Source: JAYVYM01 sp046593925
GTDB lineage: Bacteria > Actinomycetota > Actinomycetes > Mycobacteriales > SCTD01
DNA: 24,106 nt
Reading direction: 5' to 3'
Assembly: GCA_046593925.1 (NCBI GenBank)
Contig: JBKJQN010000059.1
Span: forward strand, 1 to 24,106
The notes below the pieces were generated by a model. That model had not been told where the DNA came from. It saw nothing but the letters and a program-made list of their open reading frames with translations, and ran no database searches. The position numbers and the translations under genes were made by a program. This document shows, in pieces, positions 16,597 through 22,365 of the stretch; position 1 is the first letter of the stretch; each line of letters starts with the position of its first letter.

Positions 16597-16670
16597 GGGG
16601 CGGTAGCTCAGCCGGTCAGAGCAGGGGACTCATAATCCCTCGGTCGTGGGTTCGAGCCCCACCCGCCCCA
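16597..16670 (+). tRNA. tRNA with anticodon CAT (Met or Ile2)
   Basis: A full cloverleaf: acceptor GGGGCGG/CCGCCCC, D stem GCTC/GAGC, anticodon stem GGGGA/TCCCT with loop CTCATAA, T arm GTGGG-TTCGAGC-CCCAC and discriminator A. CCA is not encoded. The CAT anticodon fits elongator Met or the lysidine-modified Ile2; the GGACTCATAATCC stem-loop resembles Ile2 in many bacteria, but I cannot settle it. It is not an initiator: the 1:72 pair is a normal G-C and the anticodon stem lacks three consecutive G-C pairs next to the loop. Its 3' part is the attachment site of the element to its right. Confidence 0.93.
16629..16670 (+). repeat. attL: 3' part of the tRNA gene
   Basis: From the anticodon loop to the discriminator base. 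Positions 16629-16664 match 21907-21942 exactly; the last part, GCCCCA, matches the right copy except for one missing G. Integration into the 3' half leaves the tRNA functional, as is typical of tyrosine integrases. Confidence 0.85.
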
Positions 16671-16742
16671 CTGCTCGCGCTGCTGGTCATCGCAGGTTTC
16701 GGTGACGGTGACCGAGGGACAGCAGAATTCAGACCATCATCA

Positions 16743-16761
16743 TGCTCACACTTTGCTCACA
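16743..16761 (+). repeat. left arm-type repeat pair (TGCTCACA x2)
   Basis: TGCTCACA at 16743-16750 and 16754-16761, separated by CTT; the 11-bp period is one helical turn. The pair begins 72 bp inside attL. The same arrangement occurs at the right end. Confidence 0.5.
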
Positions 16762-16845
16762 GCCGACCTGAGGCGATGCCGCGGGAGCCGACAATCCCTC
16801 GGTCAGGACGGGGCGGCTCGTCCACCCCGGACGTGCCACACCCGG

Positions 16846-16853
16846 TGCTCACA
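16846..16853 (+). repeat. third left TGCTCACA copy
   Basis: A single TGCTCACA in the same orientation, about 85 bp inward of the pair. It may be an extra arm-type site. Confidence 0.35.
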
Positions 16854-16935
16854 GTGGCCAGGTGGACGTCGCTGTCGAGCCGGTACGGCCGTGACTCGCC
16901 GGCCGGTCCCGGCCGGCATCCGGCGACGCGGGGCC

Positions 16936-17081
16936 GTGTTCACCTACACCTGGCGAGACCAGGGCGGCCGGCAGTACAGCCGCAAGGCCGGCTACACGCT
17001 GGTGCAGGCCGAGAGGCCAACGAGATCGCCACCGCGGAGGAGACACCAGGAGCCGCGTCGCTCTGGGCATGGCCCCCTTAA
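16936..17081 (+). pseudogene. possible tyrosine-integrase N-terminal remnant
   Basis: GTG at 16936 reads VFTYTWRDQGGRQYSRKAGY then TLVQAE. This resembles the arm-binding N-terminal domain of actinobacterial integrases, which often have a WRDxxGRQ(R)S segment. A GA duplication at 17011-17014 shifts frame; one frame over it continues EANEIATAEETPGAASLW and then stops. No catalytic R-H-R-Y domain is present. The family call rests on a short match and on position next to attL. Confidence 0.35.
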
Positions 17082-17459
17082 ATGGTTTGGCTCGGGTTCC
17101 TGGATGATCGCGATCTCGTCCACCTCTGTCGCCTGCACCGTTTCTGCCGGCGGGCCGTCCGGCGCGGCTGCTGCCCAGTGCTGCCGGAGCCACTGCTGTG
17201 CGTCGTCCTTGAGGTGCTGCGACCGACGACGCAGCAGAGTGACTAGGCGAGCGGAGCCGTCCGGTGGGGGCCCTGCGGTCGCGGACGCTGCGGGGCTCCG
17301 CTCCGGCCCCGCCTGCCGCGTACGCCAGCGCGCAGGGCGCGCTGCCGCACCTGCCCTCGTTCGTCAGCGTCACTCAGGACACCGCGGAGCAGCGCGCCTG
17401 CGCGCGTCGGCCATGGGCTCTGGGCATCCAGCGGTCCGGGCAGCCCGGTCGAGGATCGG
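17062..17459. other. gap without a convincing intact gene
   Basis: On the minus strand a frame without a start codon, running from near 17365 to 17070, contains a coding-like segment VTLLRRRSQHLKDDAQQWLR followed by QHWAAAAPDGPP and an acidic tail. It might be a gene fragment, but third-position GC is only moderate. Otherwise nothing is recognised. Confidence 0.3.
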
Positions 17460-17840
17460 CTACCGAATCAGTTGCACACGGATCGGTAGATCCAGGTCCG
17501 CCCAGACCCGGTCTGCGGTCAGCACCAGGGGCGGCACAGTGCGCGTGGTCAGCGCCAGGCAGCAGCGGTCGCCCAGCGACAGGGATCTGCCGCCGGGGAG
17601 TGCCCGCAGGGCTCCAGCCAACTCCGCGTCGGCCTCCGTCACCGGCTCGATCAGTACGCCAGCGGCGGACAGCAGTTGGCGCACCCGGGTGGTGTCCACG
17701 TCCGCGTCGATGAGTTTGCCTATGACCTCTGCCAGGTTCGCTGCACCCAGCACCGCGCCGGGCAGGGCCTGCGCCACTACGTCCGCGCCGGGCTCGTCGT
17801 GCACGAGGGCCAGGACGGCGGAGGCGTCGAGAACCGTCAC
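17460..17840 (-). CDS. vapC: VapC-like PIN-domain toxin
   Basis: A 126-residue PIN-domain ribonuclease, the toxin of a type II TA pair. The acidic metal-binding residues are D5 (VLDASAVLAL), E38 (NLAEVI), D91 (SLGDRCCLAL) and D110 (VLTADRVW), in the normal order and spacing; length is typical for VapC (about 125-140). It would cleave RNA, in several characterised cases tRNA or rRNA, unless bound by the antitoxin. GTG at 17840 overlaps the stop of the upstream antitoxin by four bases. All catalytic residues are present, so it looks functional. It lies inside the tRNA-bounded element. Confidence 0.9.
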   Translation of the reverse strand: MTVLDASAVLALVHDEPGADVVAQALPGAVLGAANLAEVIGKLIDADVDTTRVRQLLSAAGVLIEPVTEADAELAGALRALPGGRSLSLGDRCCLALTTRTVPPLVLTADRVWADLDLPIRVQLIR

Positions 17841-18082
17841 TCGCTGCGTGCGGCCGCCTGGCGCCGCTCGCCGAGCAGCTCGTCGACCAGGGACCGGGAC
17901 GAAGGAACCGTCGCAGCCAGACCCCTCAACTCAGCGACCGCGTCCTGCGGTCGCTCGAGGACCAGCCGGGTGCCGCTCAGGTGCATGTGCAGGTGGTCGC
18001 CTGGCGCGAGACCGAGGGCCTCGCGCACCGGTGCAGGGATGACCAGTCGTCCCTGCTGCCCCAGAACAAGTGTGGCATCCAT
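17837..18082 (-). CDS. vapB: VapB-like AbrB-type antitoxin
   Basis: An 81-residue protein. The N-terminal half, QGRLVIPAPVREALGLAPGD (10-29), is a swapped-hairpin AbrB/SpoVT DNA-binding domain. The C-terminal half, ELRGLAATVPSSRSLVDELL, should wrap around the toxin. The ATG at 18082 gives MDATLVLGQQ, the expected N-terminus; the frame is open further upstream but the added sequence does not belong to the family. A 7-bp inverted repeat lies 11-35 nt upstream of the start, and AGTGTGGCA occurs twice, 20 bp apart, across the start region (18069-18077 and 18089-18097). Antitoxin and toxin probably bind there together to autoregulate; this is inference. Confidence 0.9.
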   Translation of the reverse strand: MDATLVLGQQGRLVIPAPVREALGLAPGDHLHMHLSGTRLVLERPQDAVAELRGLAATVPSSRSLVDELLGERRQAAARSE

Positions 18083-18092
18083 GTCGTGAGTG

Positions 18093-18117
18093 TGGCACGG
18101 CAGCGATTTACGTGCCA
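18093..18117. promoter_or_regulatory. candidate VapB operator
   Basis: TGGCACG (18093-18099) and CGTGCCA (18111-18117) form a perfect inverted repeat with an 11-bp spacer, just upstream of vapB. TAAATC, a plausible -10, lies inside the spacer on the minus strand (18103-18108 region). Confidence 0.5.
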
Positions 18118-18279
18118 AGGCAAGGCCGTGACCGGCCGCCTCGAGAGCCCCGACGAGACGGCCTGCGGTCTCCGGCTTCCGAAGCAGTTCTCGGGCGTCC
18201 GCCGTCTCGCCGTCGTTCAAATCTGTTGCTGCCTGCCGGACAAACACCGTCCAGCTAACGATCGTGGACCGGTCGCGGA

Positions 18280-18313
18280 TCGCCGATCGGCGACCCGTCG
18301 CCAGCCGTAGGCT
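18280..18313 (+). promoter_or_regulatory. palindrome and -10 box of the orphan gene
   Basis: TCGCCGATCGGCGA (18280-18293) is a perfect 14-bp palindrome. TAGGCT (18308-18313) follows and lies 6 nt before the ATG at 18320, consistent with a leaderless start. The palindrome would then cover about -27 to -40, the place of an operator overlapping the -35 region. Confidence 0.45.
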
Positions 18314-18319
18314 TTCCCC

Positions 18320-18796
18320 ATGATCTCGAGTCGCCGATTGACCGTGGACTTCGGCCAGTTCTGGCTGGCCCCCTTCGGGTCCTACCCGGTGCTGAATAGC
18401 CAAGTGGAACCGACCCGGGTTGAGAATCTTGACGCTTTCGCCGGGTCGGGGACCCCGTGGCTGCTCGAAGCGGCGGTCGACGGGGTCGGGATAATCGTCG
18501 GCACCTGCGTCCGCTCAGGCCCTGTACAGGTCACTCTTGGCGACGATCCGAGCGCGGCTCCGCAGGGTGATGGGTACTGGCAGGAGCGTGCCGAGCTCGT
18601 CGTGAGCATCAATGAGGAACTCATGGTGAACAGCGGGAGCACGTTCCAGGAGCCGCTCCGGGTGCCGGCGCCGGCCGAACCGGGTCCGCACCGGGTGATC
18701 GTCCTTGCGACCGGGCGCGGCGTACACCGGGACCTGGCGATCGACGTCACGGAAGACCCCGTCGAGGAGTACCTGGTCCTCATCAAGCCGGTCTAA
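18320..18796 (+). CDS. orphan 158-aa protein of unknown function
   Basis: A 158-residue soluble protein. I do not recognise a family. It begins MISSRRLTVDFGQFWLAPFG, has no signal peptide or membrane helix, and has alternating strand-like segments (WLLEAAVDGVGIIVGTCV, ERAELVVSINEELMV, PHRVIVLATGRG), ending in an acidic VTEDPVEEYLVLIKPV. The pattern suggests a compact beta-rich fold. Codon bias is weaker than in core genes, as expected for acquired DNA. There is no Shine-Dalgarno; a TAGGCT box 6 nt upstream suggests a leaderless mRNA. It sits alone between vapBC (divergent) and the broken resolvase (same strand) inside the element. Possible roles include cargo or defence; none can be shown from sequence. 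Confidence 0.65.
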   Translation: MISSRRLTVDFGQFWLAPFGSYPVLNSQVEPTRVENLDAFAGSGTPWLLEAAVDGVGIIVGTCVRSGPVQVTLGDDPSAAPQGDGYWQERAELVVSINEELMVNSGSTFQEPLRVPAPAEPGPHRVIVLATGRGVHRDLAIDVTEDPVEEYLVLIKPV

Positions 18797-19053
18797 GGGA
18801 CTGGGTACACGTGGCCCGCGGAGGCGCTCGATGGGCGACTGCACGTCGATGTCGGCGAAGCCGGCGTTCCTCAGAGCCGTCCGAAACGCAGGCGACGGGG
18901 GCCCGTCTGGGCCCGATCGGCGACCGGACGAGGAACCCCTTCTGGGACAGCCAACGGGCTACTTGTCCGCGCTGGCCAGGCAGCATCGCCCAGTCCCAGC
19001 AGACCCATCCGCATTGCCCTCCCGCTGCGGGCCTGACACAGCACACTCCCACG

Positions 19054-19590
19054 GTGTTGGGACTCAAGATCGGTTACGCCCGGGTCTCGACCCAAGGCCA
19101 GGACCTGACCGCCCAGCGCAACGCGCTCACCGGGCTCGGGGTGACCCCTGACCGGATCTACGTCGACCACGGGCTGACCGGCACCACGCGAGCCCGCCGA
19201 GGAGTGCGCGAGGCCCTGACCGCCTGCCGAGCCGGCGACACGCTCGTCGTCACCAAGCTCGACCGCCTGGCCCGCTCCCTGCCTCACGCCCGGGACATCA
19301 TCGACAGCATCACCAGCCGCCAGGTCACGCGCAACTTGGGCGGCTCCGTGCACACCCGACCGACCCCGTCGGCCGGCTGCTGTGGGACGTGCTGGCCATG
19401 GTCGCAGAGTTCGACTCCGACCTGATCAAGATGCGGACCCGAGAGGGCATGGCGGTCGCCCGAGCTGCAGGCAAGCTGCGCGGGCGCAACTCAAGATCAG
19501 CCCGCACCAGGAGGCGCACCTGGTCGAGCTGTTCCGGGACGGCAGCACCATCCGACTGGCAGGTACCCGCTCCATGTGGAGCGTGGAAAC
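19054..19590 (+). pseudogene. serine resolvase/invertase with two frameshifts
   Basis: GTG at 19054 gives VLGLKIGYARVSTQGQDLTA with the nucleophile serine in ARVSTQGQD, then YVDHGLTGTTRARRGVREAL and VVTKLDRLARSL, all hallmarks of small serine recombinases (Tn3 resolvase/Hin type). After NLGGSVH one base is missing (near 19352) and the next frame continues PTDPVGRLLWDVLAMVAEFD then KMRTREGMAVARAAGKLRG. A second one-base loss near 19490 leads to LKISPHQEAHLVELFRDGST. The C-terminal helix-turn-helix then decays into unrelated sequence. In one frame the protein stops early, so it is probably inactive. The tail runs toward the end of hipA on the opposite strand. Confidence 0.88.
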
Positions 19591-19627
19591 TCCGTCCGGT
19601 GGTGGGGCCCAGCGACGCGAGTTGGCG

Positions 19628-20923
19628 TCAGGCGGTCGGGTACCCGCCGAAGGCGTAACCGTTCAGGATCTGCCGACCGAACAGGAACGTCCTATCCGCT
19701 TCGGTCAACTCGCACAGGTCCGCAGCGTCCGCCCACTGCTCACGGATGAGCGTGACCTGCCGGTCGATGATGGCTCGAGCCTGCCTACGGGACAGGTCGT
19801 AGCCGGCGCAGGCGTCCAGGCACGAGACGAGCCGACTGCGACGCTCCCCCGTGCTGCTGATCGCCATCGCCTGGTTCGCCTCGGTACCGGAACGCGGCTG
19901 CGGACACAGGTCGTACGCCGGCGTGAGGTCCAGGTGCTCCCCGTCCCAGAACGCGGCCTGGTTGCGGGCGTGGTCGTCGGTGTTCCCGGTCAGGACGTTG
20001 AACACGATCCGCTCGAAGACCCTGCGTGCCAGGCCCTTGCCGGACGAGGCGCCGGCCCGGAGGACCTCAAGCACATCCAGGTATGAGGAGTACCGGGCAC
20101 CGAGGAAGTCACCGAAACCCTGCATCGTCAGAGCCGACACCAGCTGCCTGCGGCGGCCGCCGCCGCCGGGCCGGTCGAAGCGCTGCACGAGGAGCACGTC
20201 ACGTCCCAGGGACCGGACCAGCCTGGTCGTAGGGACGTCGATTCCGACACGGCGGGCGAGCTCCATGGCGACCGCCTCCGCCTTGACGATCGAGTACGTG
20301 TCGGTCGACATCGACAGCTTCGCGGTGTGCTCGGTGTCGCCGTCCCCGACGAGGACCTTCGGGCGGGCGCCCCCGACGGCTGTCCCGTCGACGAACGTGG
20401 TTGCGAGGTGCGGGTCCAGCTCACCGGAGTCGAGGGCCTCGGCAGCGGCATGCAGCTCGTCGATGGTGGCCTTCCTCGTCCGGGGGACGTACTCGGTCGA
20501 GGACGCCTGGAAGTCCAGTGCTCCGATCCGGTTCGAGCCGGACTCGAGCAGGAATGTGAGCTTGTCGAACTGGACGGCGTCCGCGGCCACTCCGGACAGC
20601 CCGGTCAGGCGCGCGATGATGACCCGCTGACCCCACGAGTCGGGGCTGGCGTCCCACAGGGAGCCGGCCAGGTCCATGCCGTCAGGCGGGTCGATCCAAC
20701 CGCGACCCAGCGGGAGTTCCGGGGTGAACAGGCTGATGGCTGCCGGGCGGGCCAGGCAGCTCTCGCCGTAGGCGAACCGGTGCTCGCCGCTGGTGGTCAT
20801 AGCGATGCGGCCGGCGACCACCGGCTCGGTGGCGTCAGGGAGCCACACCCACACGAAGGCGCCCCCGGTGCTTGCCGCGGGCGGACGGGCAACGGCCGCC
20901 CGGTCAGAAGTCGAAGTCGACAT
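19628..20923 (-). CDS. hipA: HipA-like serine/threonine kinase toxin
   Basis: A 431-residue HipA-family kinase. SLWDASPDSWGQRV (88-101) is a HipA N-terminal signature; the G-loop region is VGGARPK (183-189); K202 in AKLS is the probable nucleotide-binding lysine; NTDDHARN (314-321) is the catalytic loop and D338 in PAYDL the metal-binding aspartate. Characterised members phosphorylate an aminoacyl-tRNA synthetase or similar target and cause dormancy. The Ser that E. coli HipA autophosphorylates (S150) aligns here with Ala182, with Thr181 next to it, so autophosphorylation control may differ. The ATG at 20923 lies inside the end of hipB (20-bp overlap), indicating coupling. Looks full length. 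Confidence 0.9.
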   Translation of the reverse strand: MSTSTSDRAAVARPPAASTGGAFVWVWLPDATEPVVAGRIAMTTSGEHRFAYGESCLARPAAISLFTPELPLGRGWIDPPDGMDLAGSLWDASPDSWGQRVIIARLTGLSGVAADAVQFDKLTFLLESGSNRIGALDFQASSTEYVPRTRKATIDELHAAAEALDSGELDPHLATTFVDGTAVGGARPKVLVGDGDTEHTAKLSMSTDTYSIVKAEAVAMELARRVGIDVPTTRLVRSLGRDVLLVQRFDRPGGGGRRRQLVSALTMQGFGDFLGARYSSYLDVLEVLRAGASSGKGLARRVFERIVFNVLTGNTDDHARNQAAFWDGEHLDLTPAYDLCPQPRSGTEANQAMAISSTGERRSRLVSCLDACAGYDLSRRQARAIIDRQVTLIREQWADAADLCELTEADRTFLFGRQILNGYAFGGYPTA

Positions 20924-21251
20924 CGTCTCCCCTGGCGGGGCTCTTGCGGACCCGCTCGGGGAGCAGCGCGAGGGTCTCCTCGCCCCGGCGGCGGGCTCGG
21001 GCGAGCTCGGGGCCCGACAGGCCGAACAGATCGACCCCGACGAGGGCCGCCGCAGTGAACACGGTCCCGATGGCGACCCGCGTGGACCCGACCTCGATGC
21101 TGCTCACCGTCCTGCGGTCCACGCCAAGGCGGTCCGCGGTGTCGACGAGGGTCCAGCGGCGCGCCGTCCTGGCCTCCCGGATCTGCTGCCCGAGGACCTT
21201 GAGAGCGTCCGCGGCCGCGCGTGACACTGCCACGTCGTGGCGTCCAGGCAT
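20904..21251 (-). CDS. hipB: HipB-like XRE-family antitoxin
   Basis: A 115-residue protein with a Cro/C1 helix-turn-helix at about 18-65 (LGQQIREARTARRWTLVDTA, DRLGVDRRTVSSIEVG). The C-terminal tail is rich in charged residues and ends DDVDFDF. It should repress its own promoter and neutralise HipA. I prefer ATG 21251, which has an AGGGTGG about 8 nt upstream; GTG 21263 would add four residues. It overlaps hipA by 20 bp. A 17-bp imperfect palindrome 38-54 bp upstream is the likely operator. Confidence 0.88.
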   Translation of the reverse strand: MPGRHDVAVSRAAADALKVLGQQIREARTARRWTLVDTADRLGVDRRTVSSIEVGSTRVAIGTVFTAAALVGVDLFGLSGPELARARRRGEETLALLPERVRKSPARGDDVDFDF

Positions 21252-21288
21252 GCCACACACCACCCTGCACCAGGTACTTCCGAAAGGG

Positions 21289-21305
21289 CCTTAGACCCTC
21301 TTAGG
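21289..21305. promoter_or_regulatory. candidate HipB operator
   Basis: CCTTAGA-CCC-TCTTAGG is a near-perfect palindrome (6 of 7 arm pairs match), centred 46 bp upstream of the hipB ATG. The size and position fit an XRE dimer site for autorepression. Confidence 0.5.
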
Positions 21306-21349
21306 TACGTCACGGCGTGACTGAGCTCTGCGGGCGCAGGCCTCGTCCG

Positions 21350-21559
21350 TCATGCGCCGGCGGAGCCGAGACTGGTGTAGCCGGGTGCCCGCCGGTTCAG
21401 GCTGTGCGCCAGGACCGGGACGTGCACGTCGTGGTAGCCGTGCACCCGCGCACTGACCTTGCCGGGGTAAGGCCGGATGATGCGGCCGACGTACTGCACC
21501 AGGCGGCCCTTGAAGGCGATGGGGGCGACCACGAACAGGGTGTCGAGGGCGGGGCAGTC
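21350..21559 (-). pseudogene. truncated DEAD/DEAH-type helicase, C-terminal end only
   Basis: The minus strand reads DCPALDTLFVVAPIAFKGRL, VQYVGRIIRPYPGK and HDVHVPVLAHSLNRRAPGYT before TGA at 21350. The QxxGRxxRP segment is helicase motif VI of the superfamily 2 DEAD/DEAH/ERCC3-like helicases, and the tail is the conserved end of that group. Everything upstream (motifs I-V) is missing and replaced by unrelated sequence, so this is a fragment, probably left by recombination at the end of the element. Confidence 0.75.
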
Positions 21560-21906
21560 AGACGGCGAGCAGTGGCGGGCTGGCGGGGTCGGGCTCGAGC
21601 CGACCAGTGCGGCGACCCGGGCCTTGACGCCGGGCCTGGCAAGGCCTGGCCTGGCCTGGCCCGGCCACCCACGTCGACGACGTGCACGCGGGTCCTACTC
21701 GGACGGACGCCGGGCCATGGCTCAAGCGGGACCGTTCGCCAACAACGAAACAGAATGCGACCGAGAGATCGGACGGTCCGTGCTCACAGAATGCTCACAA
21801 CGGGGAGCCACTGCTTGCCACCCGCCGACCGGCCGTGGCGGACTGCACCCACCCTGACCTGCACAGACGCTACCCAACAATACAGGAAGGAATAGGTCTT
21901 TTCGGC
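21560..21906. other. right end of the element, no intact gene
   Basis: The stretch holds a short tandem of GGCCT/GGCCTGG units near 21638-21664 and the TGCTCACA pair, then comparatively A/T-rich DNA up to attR. On the minus strand a short VKARVAALVGSSPDPASPPL tail before a stop may be another gene fragment. No RNA or protein gene is supported. Confidence 0.4.
21781..21799 (+). repeat. right arm-type repeat pair (TGCTCACA x2)
   Basis: TGCTCACA at 21781-21788 and 21792-21799, separated by GAA, again with an 11-bp period and the same orientation as the left pair. It ends 107 bp before the attR core. Confidence 0.5.
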
Positions 21907-21947
21907 CTCATAATCCCTCGGTCGTGGGTTCGAGCCCCACCCCCCCA
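21907..21947 (+). repeat. attR: partial tRNA copy
   Basis: Copy of the tRNA from anticodon loop to discriminator: 36 bp exact (21907-21942), then CCCCA with one G lost relative to the tRNA end. No 5' tRNA half precedes it, so it is not a gene. Confidence 0.85.
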
Positions 21948-22365
21948 CATGGCTTGACCTGCGGAAACAACCTCATGGGCTCTAGCCCTCGGGGAGCGAT
22001 GGTGCCAGTTTGGTTACCTCTGGCGCCACGCTCGTATCGTGGAGTGGTGACTCACGCGTACGGAGGCGAGCCGTTGCGTCACACCGATGGGGCGCGCAGG
22101 CAGGCGCACGCGTGGGGACAGGAAGCACATGGGCGCCAGGAGCGACAGGCTGTCGCCAGTCGCAAACGCTGCCCGCGGAGACGCTTTTGGCCGGCCCAAG
22201 CCGCGCGCTCAGCGGCAGAAGCGGATGTTCGCGGCAGCTCCTCCTCGCGGCCCAGCCAGCCCTTCCGGTCTTGCCCGCCGACCTGGAGCCGGGATCTCCC
22301 GTGAGCCCGGCCGCAAAGACAAAGCGGTGAAGTGCATGGCCGCCGTGACAGCGAAGGCGTCCTTG
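21948..22365. other. gap of about 420 bp without a convincing gene
   Basis: An ATG at 22129 after AGGAAG opens a 126-codon plus frame that runs into the cupin pseudogene on the other strand, and a minus frame continues past the cupin's old end. Neither has recognisable motifs or the local codon bias. It may be decayed DNA next to the insertion site. Confidence 0.35.

Larger units (their letters stand above)
18083..18319. other. intergenic region between vapB and the orphan gene
   Basis: On the minus strand the frame ahead of vapB reads ATDLNDGETADARELLRKPE and then TAGRLVGALEAAGHGLALAR, continuous with vapB. It looks coding-like and could be the tail of a lost upstream gene fused to vapB's frame, but it has no supported start. 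The right part holds the palindrome and -10 of the plus-strand orphan. Confidence 0.3.
16629..21947. mobile_element. tRNA-integrated genomic element, about 5.3 kb, degraded
   Basis: The element is bounded by a 36-bp exact direct repeat of the tRNA 3' part (16629-16664 and 21907-21942). It contains vapBC, hipBA, an orphan 158-aa gene, a frameshifted serine resolvase, a possible integrase remnant and a truncated helicase. Octamer TGCTCACA pairs with 11-bp period lie near both ends, as integrase arm sites would. No intact integrase is seen, so it is probably fixed in place. Integrase type is inferred from the tRNA target and arm-like repeats. Confidence 0.8.

Noticed and set aside
18811..19053. 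Upstream extension of the resolvase frame.
   Set aside because: The family starts at the strand KIGYARVS; the extra 80 codons have no similarity to resolvases and no ribosome-binding site.
21633..21664. GGCCTGG tandem units as a CRISPR or VNTR.
   Set aside because: Only a few imperfect 5-10 bp units without spacers; simple low-complexity DNA.
16671..21906. An intact phage-defence system in the island.
   Set aside because: I see TA modules and one unknown gene but no complete nuclease, helicase or methylase set; the only helicase piece is truncated.
21907..21947. A second tRNA gene.
   Set aside because: Only the 3' part is present, with no acceptor 5' strand or D arm, and one base is lost; it is an attachment-site copy.
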